From Blastococcus sp. CT_GayMR20 (lineage in GTDB: Bacteria > Actinomycetota > Actinomycetes > Mycobacteriales > Geodermatophilaceae): a stretch of 7,423 nt of DNA. A program made the position numbers and the translations under genes. The stretch spans positions 1 through 7,423 of the forward strand of contig NZ_SPQM01000189.1 of the NCBI RefSeq assembly GCF_004570345.1, read 5' to 3'. Below, piece after piece: positions 1 to 5,541 of the stretch. The notes below the pieces were generated by a model, which worked only from the letters and a program-made list of their open reading frames with translations, did not search any database and had not been told where the DNA came from. Position 1 is the stretch's first letter, and the number at the start of each line of letters is the position of its first letter.

Positions 1-1815
1 GGCGTCGGCGCAGACGACCCCGATCGAGCCCGGCACCGCCCGCAGTTCCCGGAGGACGTCGGCCAGCGGCCAGGAAGCGGCCGTGCGCACGGTCAGCGCC
101 CCGGGCTCCGATCGGACCGCCGTGGCCGCCGGCAGCCCCGGCGCGATGAGCGGCAGCAGTCGGTTGGCGAACTCCAGCACCTCGCGGGGCACGCGGTAGC
201 CCCGGGTCAGAGGACGGACGGCGGTGCCCGGACGGCCCAGCCCGGCGAGCGTCTGCGCCCAGTCCGACGGCGACCATGGGCTGGTGGCCTGGGCCAGGTC
301 GCCGAGCACGGTCAGCGAGCCCGCGGCCAGCCGCCGGGCCACCGCGCGGCACTGCATCGGTGAGAGGTCCTGGGCCTCGTCGACCACCACGTGGCCGTAT
401 CCGGGGGTCCGCTCGATCAGGCCCGCGAGCTCGTCGACGAGGACGGCGTCGGCCGCCGTCCAGTCCGCCGTGCGGACGGAGCGGGCGGGCCGGTGCAGCA
501 GCGCCTGCTCGTCGTCGTCCAGGATGCCGCGGGCGGCACGGGCCAGGCGGGCCGGGTCCGACCACAGGTCGCAGAGCAGCCCGGCGGCATCGCGTGCGGG
601 CCAGACGGCGTCGCAGAACGCCCGCACCTCCTCGCTGCGCGCGGCTCTGCGGACCTCGGCGTCCGGAGGGCTGCCGCCGGCCTCCTCCTTCTGCCGCCGT
701 GCGTCCTCGGCCAGCAGCATCGCCAGGCGTTCCCGCCCGGCCGCGTAGTGCAGCAGCTGCTGGTCGTCGTCGGAGCGGGACCGCCGGCGCAGGTCGTCGA
801 CGTACCGCTTGAGCCGCTCGACCGGCACCCGGTAGCGCCGGCCGGCCAGCGACACCTGGACCGAGTCCTGCGGCTTCGCGATCTCGCCCCACAGCGCCCG
901 GCGCAGCACGTCGGCCAGGCGGGCGTCGCCCTTGAGGACGGCGACCTCGGGGCGGTCGTCGGCGCGCACGGGCACCCGCGCGGTCAGCCCGGCCACCGTC
1001 GTCTGCTCGACGTCGACCTCGCCGAGGGTCGGGAGCACCTGCTCGATGTAGCGGAGGAAGGCGTTGTTCGGCCCGATGACCAGGACGCCGGTCCGGGCCA
1101 GCTGCCCGCCGTGCGTGTAGAGGAGGTAGGCCGCGCGGTGCAGGCCGACCGCCGTCTTACCCGTGCCCGGGGCGCCCTGCACGCAGATGGAGTCGGCGAG
1201 CGGCGCCCGGACGATGTCGTCCTGGTCGGGCTGGATCGTGGCGACGATGTCGCGCATCGGGCCGCTGCGCGGGCGCTCGATCTCCGCGCGCAGCAGAAGG
1301 CCCCCCCTGCCCCCCTCCGCTCGCGAGCTCGCGGCGGGACCCTGCAGCGGGGCCGAGCCGTCACCGGCTCCGAGCAGCTCGTCGTCGTAGCCGGTGAGGT
1401 CTCCCCCGCTGAAGCCGAACCGGCGACGGCGGACCACACCCTGGGGATCGACGGCCGTGGCCTGGTAGAACGGCCGGCTCATCGGCGCCCGCCAGTCGAT
1501 GACCACCGGGTCGCCCGCCGCGTCACGGACGTGCCGGCGGCCGATGTGGAAGGCCTCGGTGGGGGTGTCGGTCCGGCCGAAGAACGGCGGCACGCCCGGA
1601 TCGGCGGCCAGCGCGCGCAGGCGCTCGGCGCGGGCGGCGCCGAGCCGCTCGGACGCCCAGGCGTCCACCCCGGCGTCGGTCACCGCGGACGCCGCGGCGC
1701 GCATGCCGGTCAGGCAGTCGGCCGCGCGCGCCAGGTGGGCGCGCTCGGCCACGAGGACGGGATCGGTTGGGCCCTGCTCTTGTGGAACGGTCTCGGGTTC
1801 GGCGGAGTGAGACAC
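1..1815 (-). CDS. HelD/HelR-family UvrD-like helicase (RNA polymerase recycling ATPase), C-terminus cut by window edge
   Basis: The frame is open without interruption from a GTG at 1815 to base 1, giving 605 residues. Superfamily 1 motifs are visible: Walker A GAPGTGKT at about 214-221, motif II DEAQD at 479-483, LGDLAQ at 504-509 and a YRVP motif near 540-543. The N-terminal part carries IGRR and VIDWRAP, followed by the RRRRFGFS stretch typical of HelD/HelR proteins rather than UvrD or PcrA. Family members bind RNA polymerase, using ATP to strip it from DNA or displace inhibitors; some actinobacterial HelR proteins protect against rifamycins. HelD or HelR subtype cannot be settled here. Family proteins are usually about 650-760 residues, so the end of the second RecA-like domain is missing. 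The GTG has no Shine-Dalgarno but a promoter-like sequence just upstream, so translation is probably leaderless. Residues 155-172 come from a palindromic repeat and look like an added loop. Confidence 0.9.
   Translation of the reverse strand, partial: MSHSAEPETVPQEQGPTDPVLVAERAHLARAADCLTGMRAAASAVTDAGVDAWASERLGAARAERLRALAADPGVPPFFGRTDTPTEAFHIGRRHVRDAAGDPVVIDWRAPMSRPFYQATAVDPQGVVRRRRFGFSGGDLTGYDDELLGAGDGSAPLQGPAASSRAEGGRGGLLLRAEIERPRSGPMRDIVATIQPDQDDIVRAPLADSICVQGAPGTGKTAVGLHRAAYLLYTHGGQLARTGVLVIGPNNAFLRYIEQVLPTLGEVDVEQTTVAGLTARVPVRADDRPEVAVLKGDARLADVLRRALWGEIAKPQDSVQVSLAGRRYRVPVERLKRYVDDLRRRSRSDDDQQLLHYAAGRERLAMLLAEDARRQKEEAGGSPPDAEVRRAARSEEVRAFCDAVWPARDAAGLLCDLWSDPARLARAARGILDDDEQALLHRPARSVRTADWTAADAVLVDELAGLIERTPGYGHVVVDEAQDLSPMQCRAVARRLAAGSLTVLGDLAQATSPWSPSDWAQTLAGLGRPGTAVRPLTRGYRVPREVLEFANRLLPLIAPGLPAATAVRSEPGALTVRTAASWPLADVLRELRAVPGSIGVVCADA
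1301..1352 (-). repeat. Dispersed palindromic repeat, copy B, inside the helicase gene
   Basis: Read on the minus strand, this 52-base stretch matches the element at 5485-5534 (plus strand) at 46 of that copy's 50 bases, with one single-base indel. Shared landmarks are CTGCAGGGTCCCGCCGCGAG near one end and a G-rich end containing a CA. Its centre is a perfect 12-base palindrome, CGCGAGCTCGCG (1322-1333), and the C-rich and G-rich ends can pair into a long stem. It lies in the coding sequence and is translated in frame as residues 155-172 (APLQGPAASSRAEGGRGG), low-complexity sequence between the N-terminal domain and the conserved RPRSGPMRDIVATIQ stretch before Walker A. Confidence 0.85.
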
Positions 1816-1824
1816 GGTCCGGAG

Positions 1825-1853
1825 ACGTTACGCCGCAGCCCGCCGTCCGTCAC
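1825..1853 (-). promoter_or_regulatory. Promoter-like sequence for the helicase gene, predicting a nearly leaderless mRNA
   Basis: On the minus strand GTGACG (1848-1853) lies exactly 17 bases from TAACGT (1825-1830). These fit the TTGACA-like -35 and TAnnnT -10 boxes of the actinobacterial housekeeping sigma factor. The expected transcription start is at about 1816-1819, only 1-4 bases before the GTG at 1815. That agrees with the absence of a Shine-Dalgarno sequence and supports this start codon. The call rests on motif and spacing only. Confidence 0.5.
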
Positions 1854-1873
1854 CGGACTTCCGGCAGGGCCGG
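1845..1873 (-). terminator. Two small hairpins after the thiolase stop; possible weak terminator or operator
   Basis: CCGGC-AGG-GCCGG (1861-1873) starts one base after the thiolase stop. GTCCG-TCAC-CGGAC (1845-1858) follows. Each has a perfect 5-base-pair stem and neither is followed by a T-rich tract. The second overlaps the -35 box proposed for the helicase, so it could instead be a regulator site. Short GC stems arise easily by chance at this base composition. Confidence 0.25.
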
Positions 1874-1874
1874 C

Positions 1875-3017
1875 TCAGACCAGCTCGAGGATCGTGGCGT
1901 TGGCCTGCCCGCCGCCCTCGCACATCGACTGGAGCCCGTAGCGGATCCCCTGGTCGCGCATGTGGTGGACCATCGTCGTCATGATCCGGGCGCCGCTGCC
2001 GCCCAGCGGGTGACCGAGGGCGATCGCACCGCCGAGCGGGTTGAGGGACTTCTCGTCCGCACCGATCTCGTGCAACCAGGCCAGGGGCACGGAGGCGAAC
2101 GCCTCGTTGATCTCGAAGACGCCGATCTCGTCGAGGCGCAGGCCGCTGCGGTCGAGCACCTTGCGGGTGGCCGGGATGGGGGCGGTCAGCATCGTGACCG
2201 GGTCGTCGCCGGCCAGCGCCACGCTGTGCACGCGGGCGATCGGGGTCAGGCCCAGCTCGCGTGCCTTGTCGCTCGTGGTCATCAGCAGTGCGGCCGAGCC
2301 GTCGGAGATCTGGCTGGCATTGCCGGCGCTGATGACGCCGTCGGGCTTGAACGGGGTCTTGAGCCCGGCGAGCGCCTCGACCGTCCCGCCGCGGCGGATG
2401 CCCTCGTCGAGTTCGACGACGGTGCCGTCGGGGGCGGTGACCGGGGCGATCTGGGCGGTGAAGCGGCCGTCGTCCTGGGCGGAGGCGGCGCGCTCGTGCG
2501 AGCGCAGCGCGAACTCGTCGAGCTGGGTGCGCGACAGCCCCCACCGCTCGGCGATCATCTCCGCGCCGATCCCCTGGTTCGGGAACGTTCCGTACCGCGC
2601 GAGGAAGCGCTCGCCCAGCGGGTTCTGGTCGGCGACCGACGAACCCATCGGCACCCGGCTCATCGACTCCACCCCGCCGGCGACGACGACGTCGTAGTGG
2701 CCGGCGACCAGCCCGGCCGCGGCGAAGTGCACCGACTGCTGTGACGAGCCGCACTGGCGGTCGATCGTCGTGCCGGGGACGCTCTCGGGCCAGCCGGCGG
2801 CGAGGACGGCGTTGCGCGCGATGTCGAACGTCTGCTCGCCGATCTGGGAGACGCACCCCCAGATGACGTCGTCCACGTGCACGGGGTCGATCCCGGCGCG
2901 GGCGGCGAGCGACTCCAGGACGTGCGCCGACAGGTCGGTCGGGTGGACGCCGGACAGTCCGCCGTTGCGCTTGCCGACGGGCGTGCGCACGGCCTCGACG
3001 ATGACTGCGTCGCGCAT
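1875..3017 (-). CDS. Thiolase family protein (acetyl-CoA C-acyltransferase / 3-ketoacyl-CoA thiolase)
   Basis: This 380-residue protein starts at an ATG at 3017 with GAGAGGAG seven bases upstream, the clearest ribosome binding site in the window. Thiolases cleave 3-ketoacyl-CoA with CoA to acetyl-CoA and a shortened acyl-CoA, or run the reverse condensation. All catalytic elements are present: nucleophilic Cys89 in DRQCGSSQQS, NEAF at 304-307, His336 in GHPLGGSGAR and Cys366 in the C-terminal CEGGGQANATI. Length fits the 380-400 residue cytosolic family. The opening (VIVEAVRTPVGKRNGGLSG) and the CGSSQQ form resemble actinobacterial FadA-type degradative thiolases, including the steroid FadA5 group, but substrate chain length cannot be read from sequence. 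No dehydrogenase, hydratase or acyl-CoA ligase lies beside it, so it may serve general fatty acid breakdown. It sits 62 bases after the VLRF1 gene; that gap shows no TAnnnT box, so read-through from the upstream operon is possible. Confidence 0.95.
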   Translation of the reverse strand: MRDAVIVEAVRTPVGKRNGGLSGVHPTDLSAHVLESLAARAGIDPVHVDDVIWGCVSQIGEQTFDIARNAVLAAGWPESVPGTTIDRQCGSSQQSVHFAAAGLVAGHYDVVVAGGVESMSRVPMGSSVADQNPLGERFLARYGTFPNQGIGAEMIAERWGLSRTQLDEFALRSHERAASAQDDGRFTAQIAPVTAPDGTVVELDEGIRRGGTVEALAGLKTPFKPDGVISAGNASQISDGSAALLMTTSDKARELGLTPIARVHSVALAGDDPVTMLTAPIPATRKVLDRSGLRLDEIGVFEINEAFASVPLAWLHEIGADEKSLNPLGGAIALGHPLGGSGARIMTTMVHHMRDQGIRYGLQSMCEGGGQANATILELV

Positions 3018-3024
3018 GGTGCGA

Positions 3025-3032
3025 CTCCTCTC
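3025..3032 (-). promoter_or_regulatory. Strong ribosome binding site for the thiolase
   Basis: The minus strand reads GAGAGGAG, ending seven bases before the ATG at 3017. It fixes the start and argues against the long upstream extension of this frame through the VLRF1 gene. Confidence 0.8.
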
Positions 3033-3079
3033 GGTTGGCGAGCCCGGCCTGGTCTCGCCTCCAGGATGCACCAGGGGAC

Positions 3080-3745
3080 TCAGCCGCGGTCCTGCGGCTC
3101 GACGATGTGGACGTCCACGGCGCGGAACTGCTTCGGCGTCTCGAGCAGGACGGCCTTGGTCGGTTCGCCCACGTCGAGGGCGGGCTCGCGGCGCAGCGCG
3201 GCGAGCGGCGCGAGGCGCGGGTCGGCGAGGACGTCGTCGACCAGGCCACGGTCGCCGCCGGTGAACAGGGCCGCCACCCCGGCGGCGTGCGGCAGCAGCA
3301 CCCGGACGGCGGTCTCGATCGCGTGGTCGACGACGGCGTCGGTCTGGTTTCCCCTGCGTCGTGCGTAGCGCTGCTGGGACGTACCCCCGGCGGCGGTCCG
3401 GCCCTGGACGAGGCGGGCATCCACCTTGGAGACGACCAGGTCGGAGCCGTCGAAGATCCCCACGGCCCAGCGGCCGCGCCGCACGAGCAGCACGGCGGCC
3501 CGGCGCGGGAGACGGGCGTCGGCGGTGAAGCCGGCGAGCAGGACCGGCTCCGGCATCCAGTCGAACGGCGCCCGGAGGACCACCGTCGTGGAGTCCGCGC
3601 AGGTGACGTGCACGGCGCCGCCGCGGTGCGCGACCTCGGTGAAGGCACCGTGCCGGGCGGCGACGCCGTCCAGCCACTTCCCGAGCCGCTCGGGTGCGAC
3701 GCCGAGCCGGCGCCCTCCGCCGGCGGCGGGCCGAGCGCGCGTCAC
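3080..3745 (-). CDS. acVLRF1-family peptidyl-tRNA hydrolase (Vms1/eRF1-like release factor)
   Basis: The product is 221 residues, starting at a GTG at 3745. Its core reads VSKVDARLVQGRTAAGGTSQQRYARRRGNQ (about residues 105-134, quoted in pieces: VSKVDARLVQ, GRTAAGGTSQQRYARRRGNQ). This is the signature of the VLRF1 release-factor fold shared by eukaryotic Vms1/ANKZF1 and actinobacterial acVLRF1. The GTSQQR loop (121-126) corresponds to the catalytic glutamine loop that releases nascent chains from tRNA on stalled 60S or 50S subunits. The LxTPKQFRAVDVHIVEP end (about 200-217) is also conserved in my memory of the family. It begins 8 bases after the rhodanese stop with no Shine-Dalgarno, so it probably depends on translational coupling. 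The frame stays open further upstream to 3976, but that region is rhodanese coding sequence and the extension looks like random Arg/Pro/Gly. Role in ribosome-associated quality control is inferred from family. Confidence 0.85.
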   Translation of the reverse strand: MTRARPAAGGGRRLGVAPERLGKWLDGVAARHGAFTEVAHRGGAVHVTCADSTTVVLRAPFDWMPEPVLLAGFTADARLPRRAAVLLVRRGRWAVGIFDGSDLVVSKVDARLVQGRTAAGGTSQQRYARRRGNQTDAVVDHAIETAVRVLLPHAAGVAALFTGGDRGLVDDVLADPRLAPLAALRREPALDVGEPTKAVLLETPKQFRAVDVHIVEPQDRG

Positions 3746-3753
3746 CGCACCGC

Positions 3754-4176
3754 TCAGGCCGCCATGTCCGCGGCACCGACCTCGACGACCGGCAGGCCGA
3801 GCGCCACCCAGGCCTCGAAGCCGCCGATCACGTCGACGGCGCGGCGGAGGCCGAGGGCGCGCAGCGTGTCGGCGACCAGGCTGGAGCTGTAGCCCTGGTT
3901 GCACAGGACGATGACCTCGAGGTCGTAGCCGGTCACCTCCGGCAGCCGGTCGGGGCTGGCCGGGTCGAGCCGCCACTCGAGCACGTTGCGGTCCACGACG
4001 AGCGCGCCGGGCACGGCCCCGTCCCGCGTCCGCTGCTCGTACGGCCGGGTGTCGACCAGCAGCGCGCCGTCCGCCACCCGCCGGGCGACCTCGGTGGGGT
4101 GGACGCGGTCGATCCGGCTGCGGACCTGCTCGAGCAGTTCGTCGATGGTCCGGGCGCCCACCGGCCGTTCCCCCAT
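3754..4176 (-). CDS. Single-domain rhodanese-like protein
   Basis: This 140-residue protein carries one rhodanese domain. LLVDTRPYEQRTRDGAVPGALVV (about residues 39-61, in pieces LLVDTRPYEQ and GAVPGALVV) is the N-terminal CH2A-type motif. VIVLCNQGYSSSLVADTLRALG contains the active-site loop with Cys92, and VIGGFEAWVALGLPV ends the domain. The catalytic cysteine is present, so sulfurtransferase activity (thiosulfate or another sulfane donor to cyanide or a thiol acceptor) is possible; the natural acceptor is unknown. No signal peptide is seen, so it is likely cytoplasmic. Its ATG shares one base with the upstream MFS stop (TGATG), a classic translational coupling arrangement, and the VLRF1 gene follows after 8 bases. 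A separate N-terminal stretch of about 25 residues (TIDELLEQVRSRIDRVHPTEV) is a helix commonly found ahead of actinobacterial rhodaneses. Confidence 0.9.
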   Translation of the reverse strand: MGERPVGARTIDELLEQVRSRIDRVHPTEVARRVADGALLVDTRPYEQRTRDGAVPGALVVDRNVLEWRLDPASPDRLPEVTGYDLEVIVLCNQGYSSSLVADTLRALGLRRAVDVIGGFEAWVALGLPVVEVGAADMAA

Positions 4177-5390
4177 CAGCGGGCCATGGCCGGACTGGCC
4201 GCGTGCTCGGCCGGGACGTGCAGCAGCCGCTGGAAGGCCGCGACGACGACGGCCGCCACGGCCGCGGCCACGGTCGCCACGAGGAACGCCGCGTTGGCGC
4301 CGTAGAGGTCGACGATCTTGCCGGCCACCGAGGCGCCGACGGCCACGCCGAGGCCCAGCGCGGTGCCGATCCAGGTGAACGCCTCGGTCACCGCCGACCG
4401 TGGCACGAGCACCTCGGCGAGCGTGAACGAGCTGATCAGGGACGGCGACACGGCCACCCCCGCGATGACCACGAACGGCAGCATCACCCAGACGTCGGTG
4501 ACCAGCAGCAGCGGGATGCTGCACACGGTCAGGATGACCAGCACCGCCGTCAGCCGGAGCCGCAGCGGCATCCGCCAGTGCACGGTGCCCCAGCCGATGC
4601 CGCTGGCCATCGACCCCACCGCCAGCCCGGCGATGAGGACGCCGGACAGCGACTTGGCGTCCTCCTGGTCGGCGAAGGCGACCAGCGCGATCTCCAGCGT
4701 GCCGAGGATGGCGCCGACGGCCGCCCCCACGACGAAGAGCACCCGCAGGCCGGGCGTGCGGATCGCCGACGGGCCGTTGCGATGCTCGTGGGGGGTGGGC
4801 GGCGGCTCGGTCCGGCCCTGGGCGGCGAACAGCAGGCTGCCCACCGCGGCCAGCGTGAACGCGGTGACCACGCCGCTGGTCGCGTGCCCGGTGGTCGACA
4901 GGAAGGTGACCAGGACCGGGCCGACGATGAAGACGAACTCGTCGACCACCGACTCCATCGCCAGCGCCGTCGGCAACCGGTGGCTGCCGCGCAGCAGATG
5001 GGTCCAGCGGACGCGGATCATCGACGAGACCGGCGGGATGCAGGCGCCCGCGACCCCCGCCGAGACGAAGACAGTCCACAGCGGCCAGTCGCCCTTCACG
5101 GCCGCCAGGAACGCCGTCCCGGCGACCACGAAGACGGCGAGGACCGGCAGGAGCACCCGGCGCTGGCCGTGGCTGTCGGCCCAGCGGCCGAGAACCGGCC
5201 CGGCGATGGCGGTCGTGACGGCGCCGGCGGCCGCGACCGCGCCGCCCAGACCGTAGGAACCGGTCTCGTCCGCGACCAGCAGGACGCAGCCCAGCCCGAC
5301 CATCGACAGCGGCAGCCGCCCGATGAAGGCGGCCAGCACCATCGGCAGCGCGTGCGGGGTCCGCAGCACCTGCAGGTAGGGATTCGCCAC
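4176..5390 (-). CDS. Major facilitator superfamily transporter, 12-helix type, substrate unknown
   Basis: This 404-residue membrane protein starts at a GTG at 5390. Hydrophobic segments are spaced as in MFS proteins, with two six-helix halves separated by a charged loop around residues 192-213 (GRTEPPPTPHEHRNGPSAIR). The motif A loop after helix 2 reads GPVLGRWADSHGQRR (64-78), the conserved MFS signature. Acidic residues inside the membrane region (E146, D150 and E151 in AMESVVDEF) could take part in proton coupling. I do not recognise a substrate family; it resembles actinobacterial drug/metabolite exporters annotated only as MFS transporter. No Shine-Dalgarno precedes the GTG, and a GTGAG-N5-CTCAC palindrome lies about 30 bases upstream. 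It heads the tight MFS-rhodanese-VLRF1 operon and its stop overlaps the rhodanese start by one base. A later in-frame start is possible, but it would remove part of the first helix region. Confidence 0.88.
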   Translation of the reverse strand: MANPYLQVLRTPHALPMVLAAFIGRLPLSMVGLGCVLLVADETGSYGLGGAVAAAGAVTTAIAGPVLGRWADSHGQRRVLLPVLAVFVVAGTAFLAAVKGDWPLWTVFVSAGVAGACIPPVSSMIRVRWTHLLRGSHRLPTALAMESVVDEFVFIVGPVLVTFLSTTGHATSGVVTAFTLAAVGSLLFAAQGRTEPPPTPHEHRNGPSAIRTPGLRVLFVVGAAVGAILGTLEIALVAFADQEDAKSLSGVLIAGLAVGSMASGIGWGTVHWRMPLRLRLTAVLVILTVCSIPLLLVTDVWVMLPFVVIAGVAVSPSLISSFTLAEVLVPRSAVTEAFTWIGTALGLGVAVGASVAGKIVDLYGANAAFLVATVAAAVAAVVVAAFQRLLHVPAEHAASPAMAR

Positions 5391-5418
5391 GAGCGGGGAA
5401 GCCTGTCGTCGTACCGAT

Positions 5419-5437
5419 GTGAGAGCGACTCACGCTA
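5419..5437 (-). promoter_or_regulatory. Operator-like palindrome overlapping a -10-like box ahead of the MFS operon
   Basis: GTGAG-AGCGA-CTCAC (5419-5433) is a perfect 5+5 inverted repeat centred about 36 bases before the GTG start. It overlaps TAGCGT (5432-5437, minus strand), which fits the TAnnnT -10 pattern. I see no good -35 box at 16-18 bases. A repressor site over a promoter is plausible but rests on little sequence. Confidence 0.25.
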
Positions 5438-5444
5438 GCCGAAC

Positions 5445-5486
5445 TCACCGCGCGGCGGCTCGGTGAACCGGCACCCCCACGGTGCC
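5445..5486 (-). terminator. Two hairpins in the gap after pckG
   Basis: TCACCG / CGGTGA (5445-5450 with 5461-5466, 10-base loop) and GGCACC / GGTGCC (5470-5475 with 5481-5486, 5-base loop) are perfect 6-base-pair stems. They lie downstream of pckG in transcription and next to the larger palindromic repeat. Together they could end pckG transcription without a U tract, as is common in high-GC actinobacteria. Confidence 0.4.
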
Positions 5487-5534
5487 CCCCTGCAGGGTCC
5501 CGCCGCGAGCTTGCGAGTGGCGGGGGCAGGGGGG
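5485..5534 (+). repeat. Dispersed palindromic repeat, copy A, just downstream of pckG; probable terminator
   Basis: The element can fold into a long hairpin. The outer stem is CCCCCCTGC (5485-5493) with GCAGGGGGG (5526-5534), nine perfect pairs. The inner stem is CCCGCC (5499-5504) with GGCGGG (5519-5524), around a loop containing GCGAGCTTGCGAG. It begins 7 bases after the pckG stop, so it is well placed to act as a factor-independent terminator on the minus strand. A near-identical inverted copy lies at 1301-1352, showing this is a repeat family and not only a local terminator. Confidence 0.8.
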
Positions 5535-5541
5535 TCATCTT

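Noticed and set aside
1301..1352. Frameshift or pseudogene caused by the repeat in the helicase
   Set aside because: I translated the whole frame from 1815 to 1. There is no stop and the conserved motifs before and after the repeat are in the same frame.
391..1941. Long plus-strand open frame of 516 codons opposite the helicase gene
   Set aside because: It is antisense to a gene with clear helicase motifs, its product is low-complexity Arg/Gly/Ala/Val sequence, and long antisense frames are expected at this GC content.
3048..3065. CCTGG-N8-CCAGG inverted repeat between the VLRF1 and thiolase genes
   Set aside because: A 5-base-pair stem with no T tract is too weak to call as a terminator in this base composition.
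1828..3648. Minus-strand open frame of 606 codons overlapping the thiolase and VLRF1 genes
   Set aside because: It is out of frame with both recognised proteins and its translation is Arg/Pro/Ser-rich with no motif.
3018..3776. Upstream extension of the thiolase frame to a start at 3776
   Set aside because: The extension is a shifted reading of the VLRF1 gene. The ATG at 3017 has a strong ribosome binding site and matches the family N-terminus.
3746..3976. Upstream extension of the VLRF1 frame to 3976
   Set aside because: The region is rhodanese coding sequence in another frame, including its active-site loop. The extension is low-complexity and not part of the VLRF1 fold.
4203..5438. Plus-strand open frame of 411 codons opposite the MFS gene
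   Set aside because: The product is highly charged, rich in Gly, Arg, Asp and His, and lies antisense to a clear membrane transporter.
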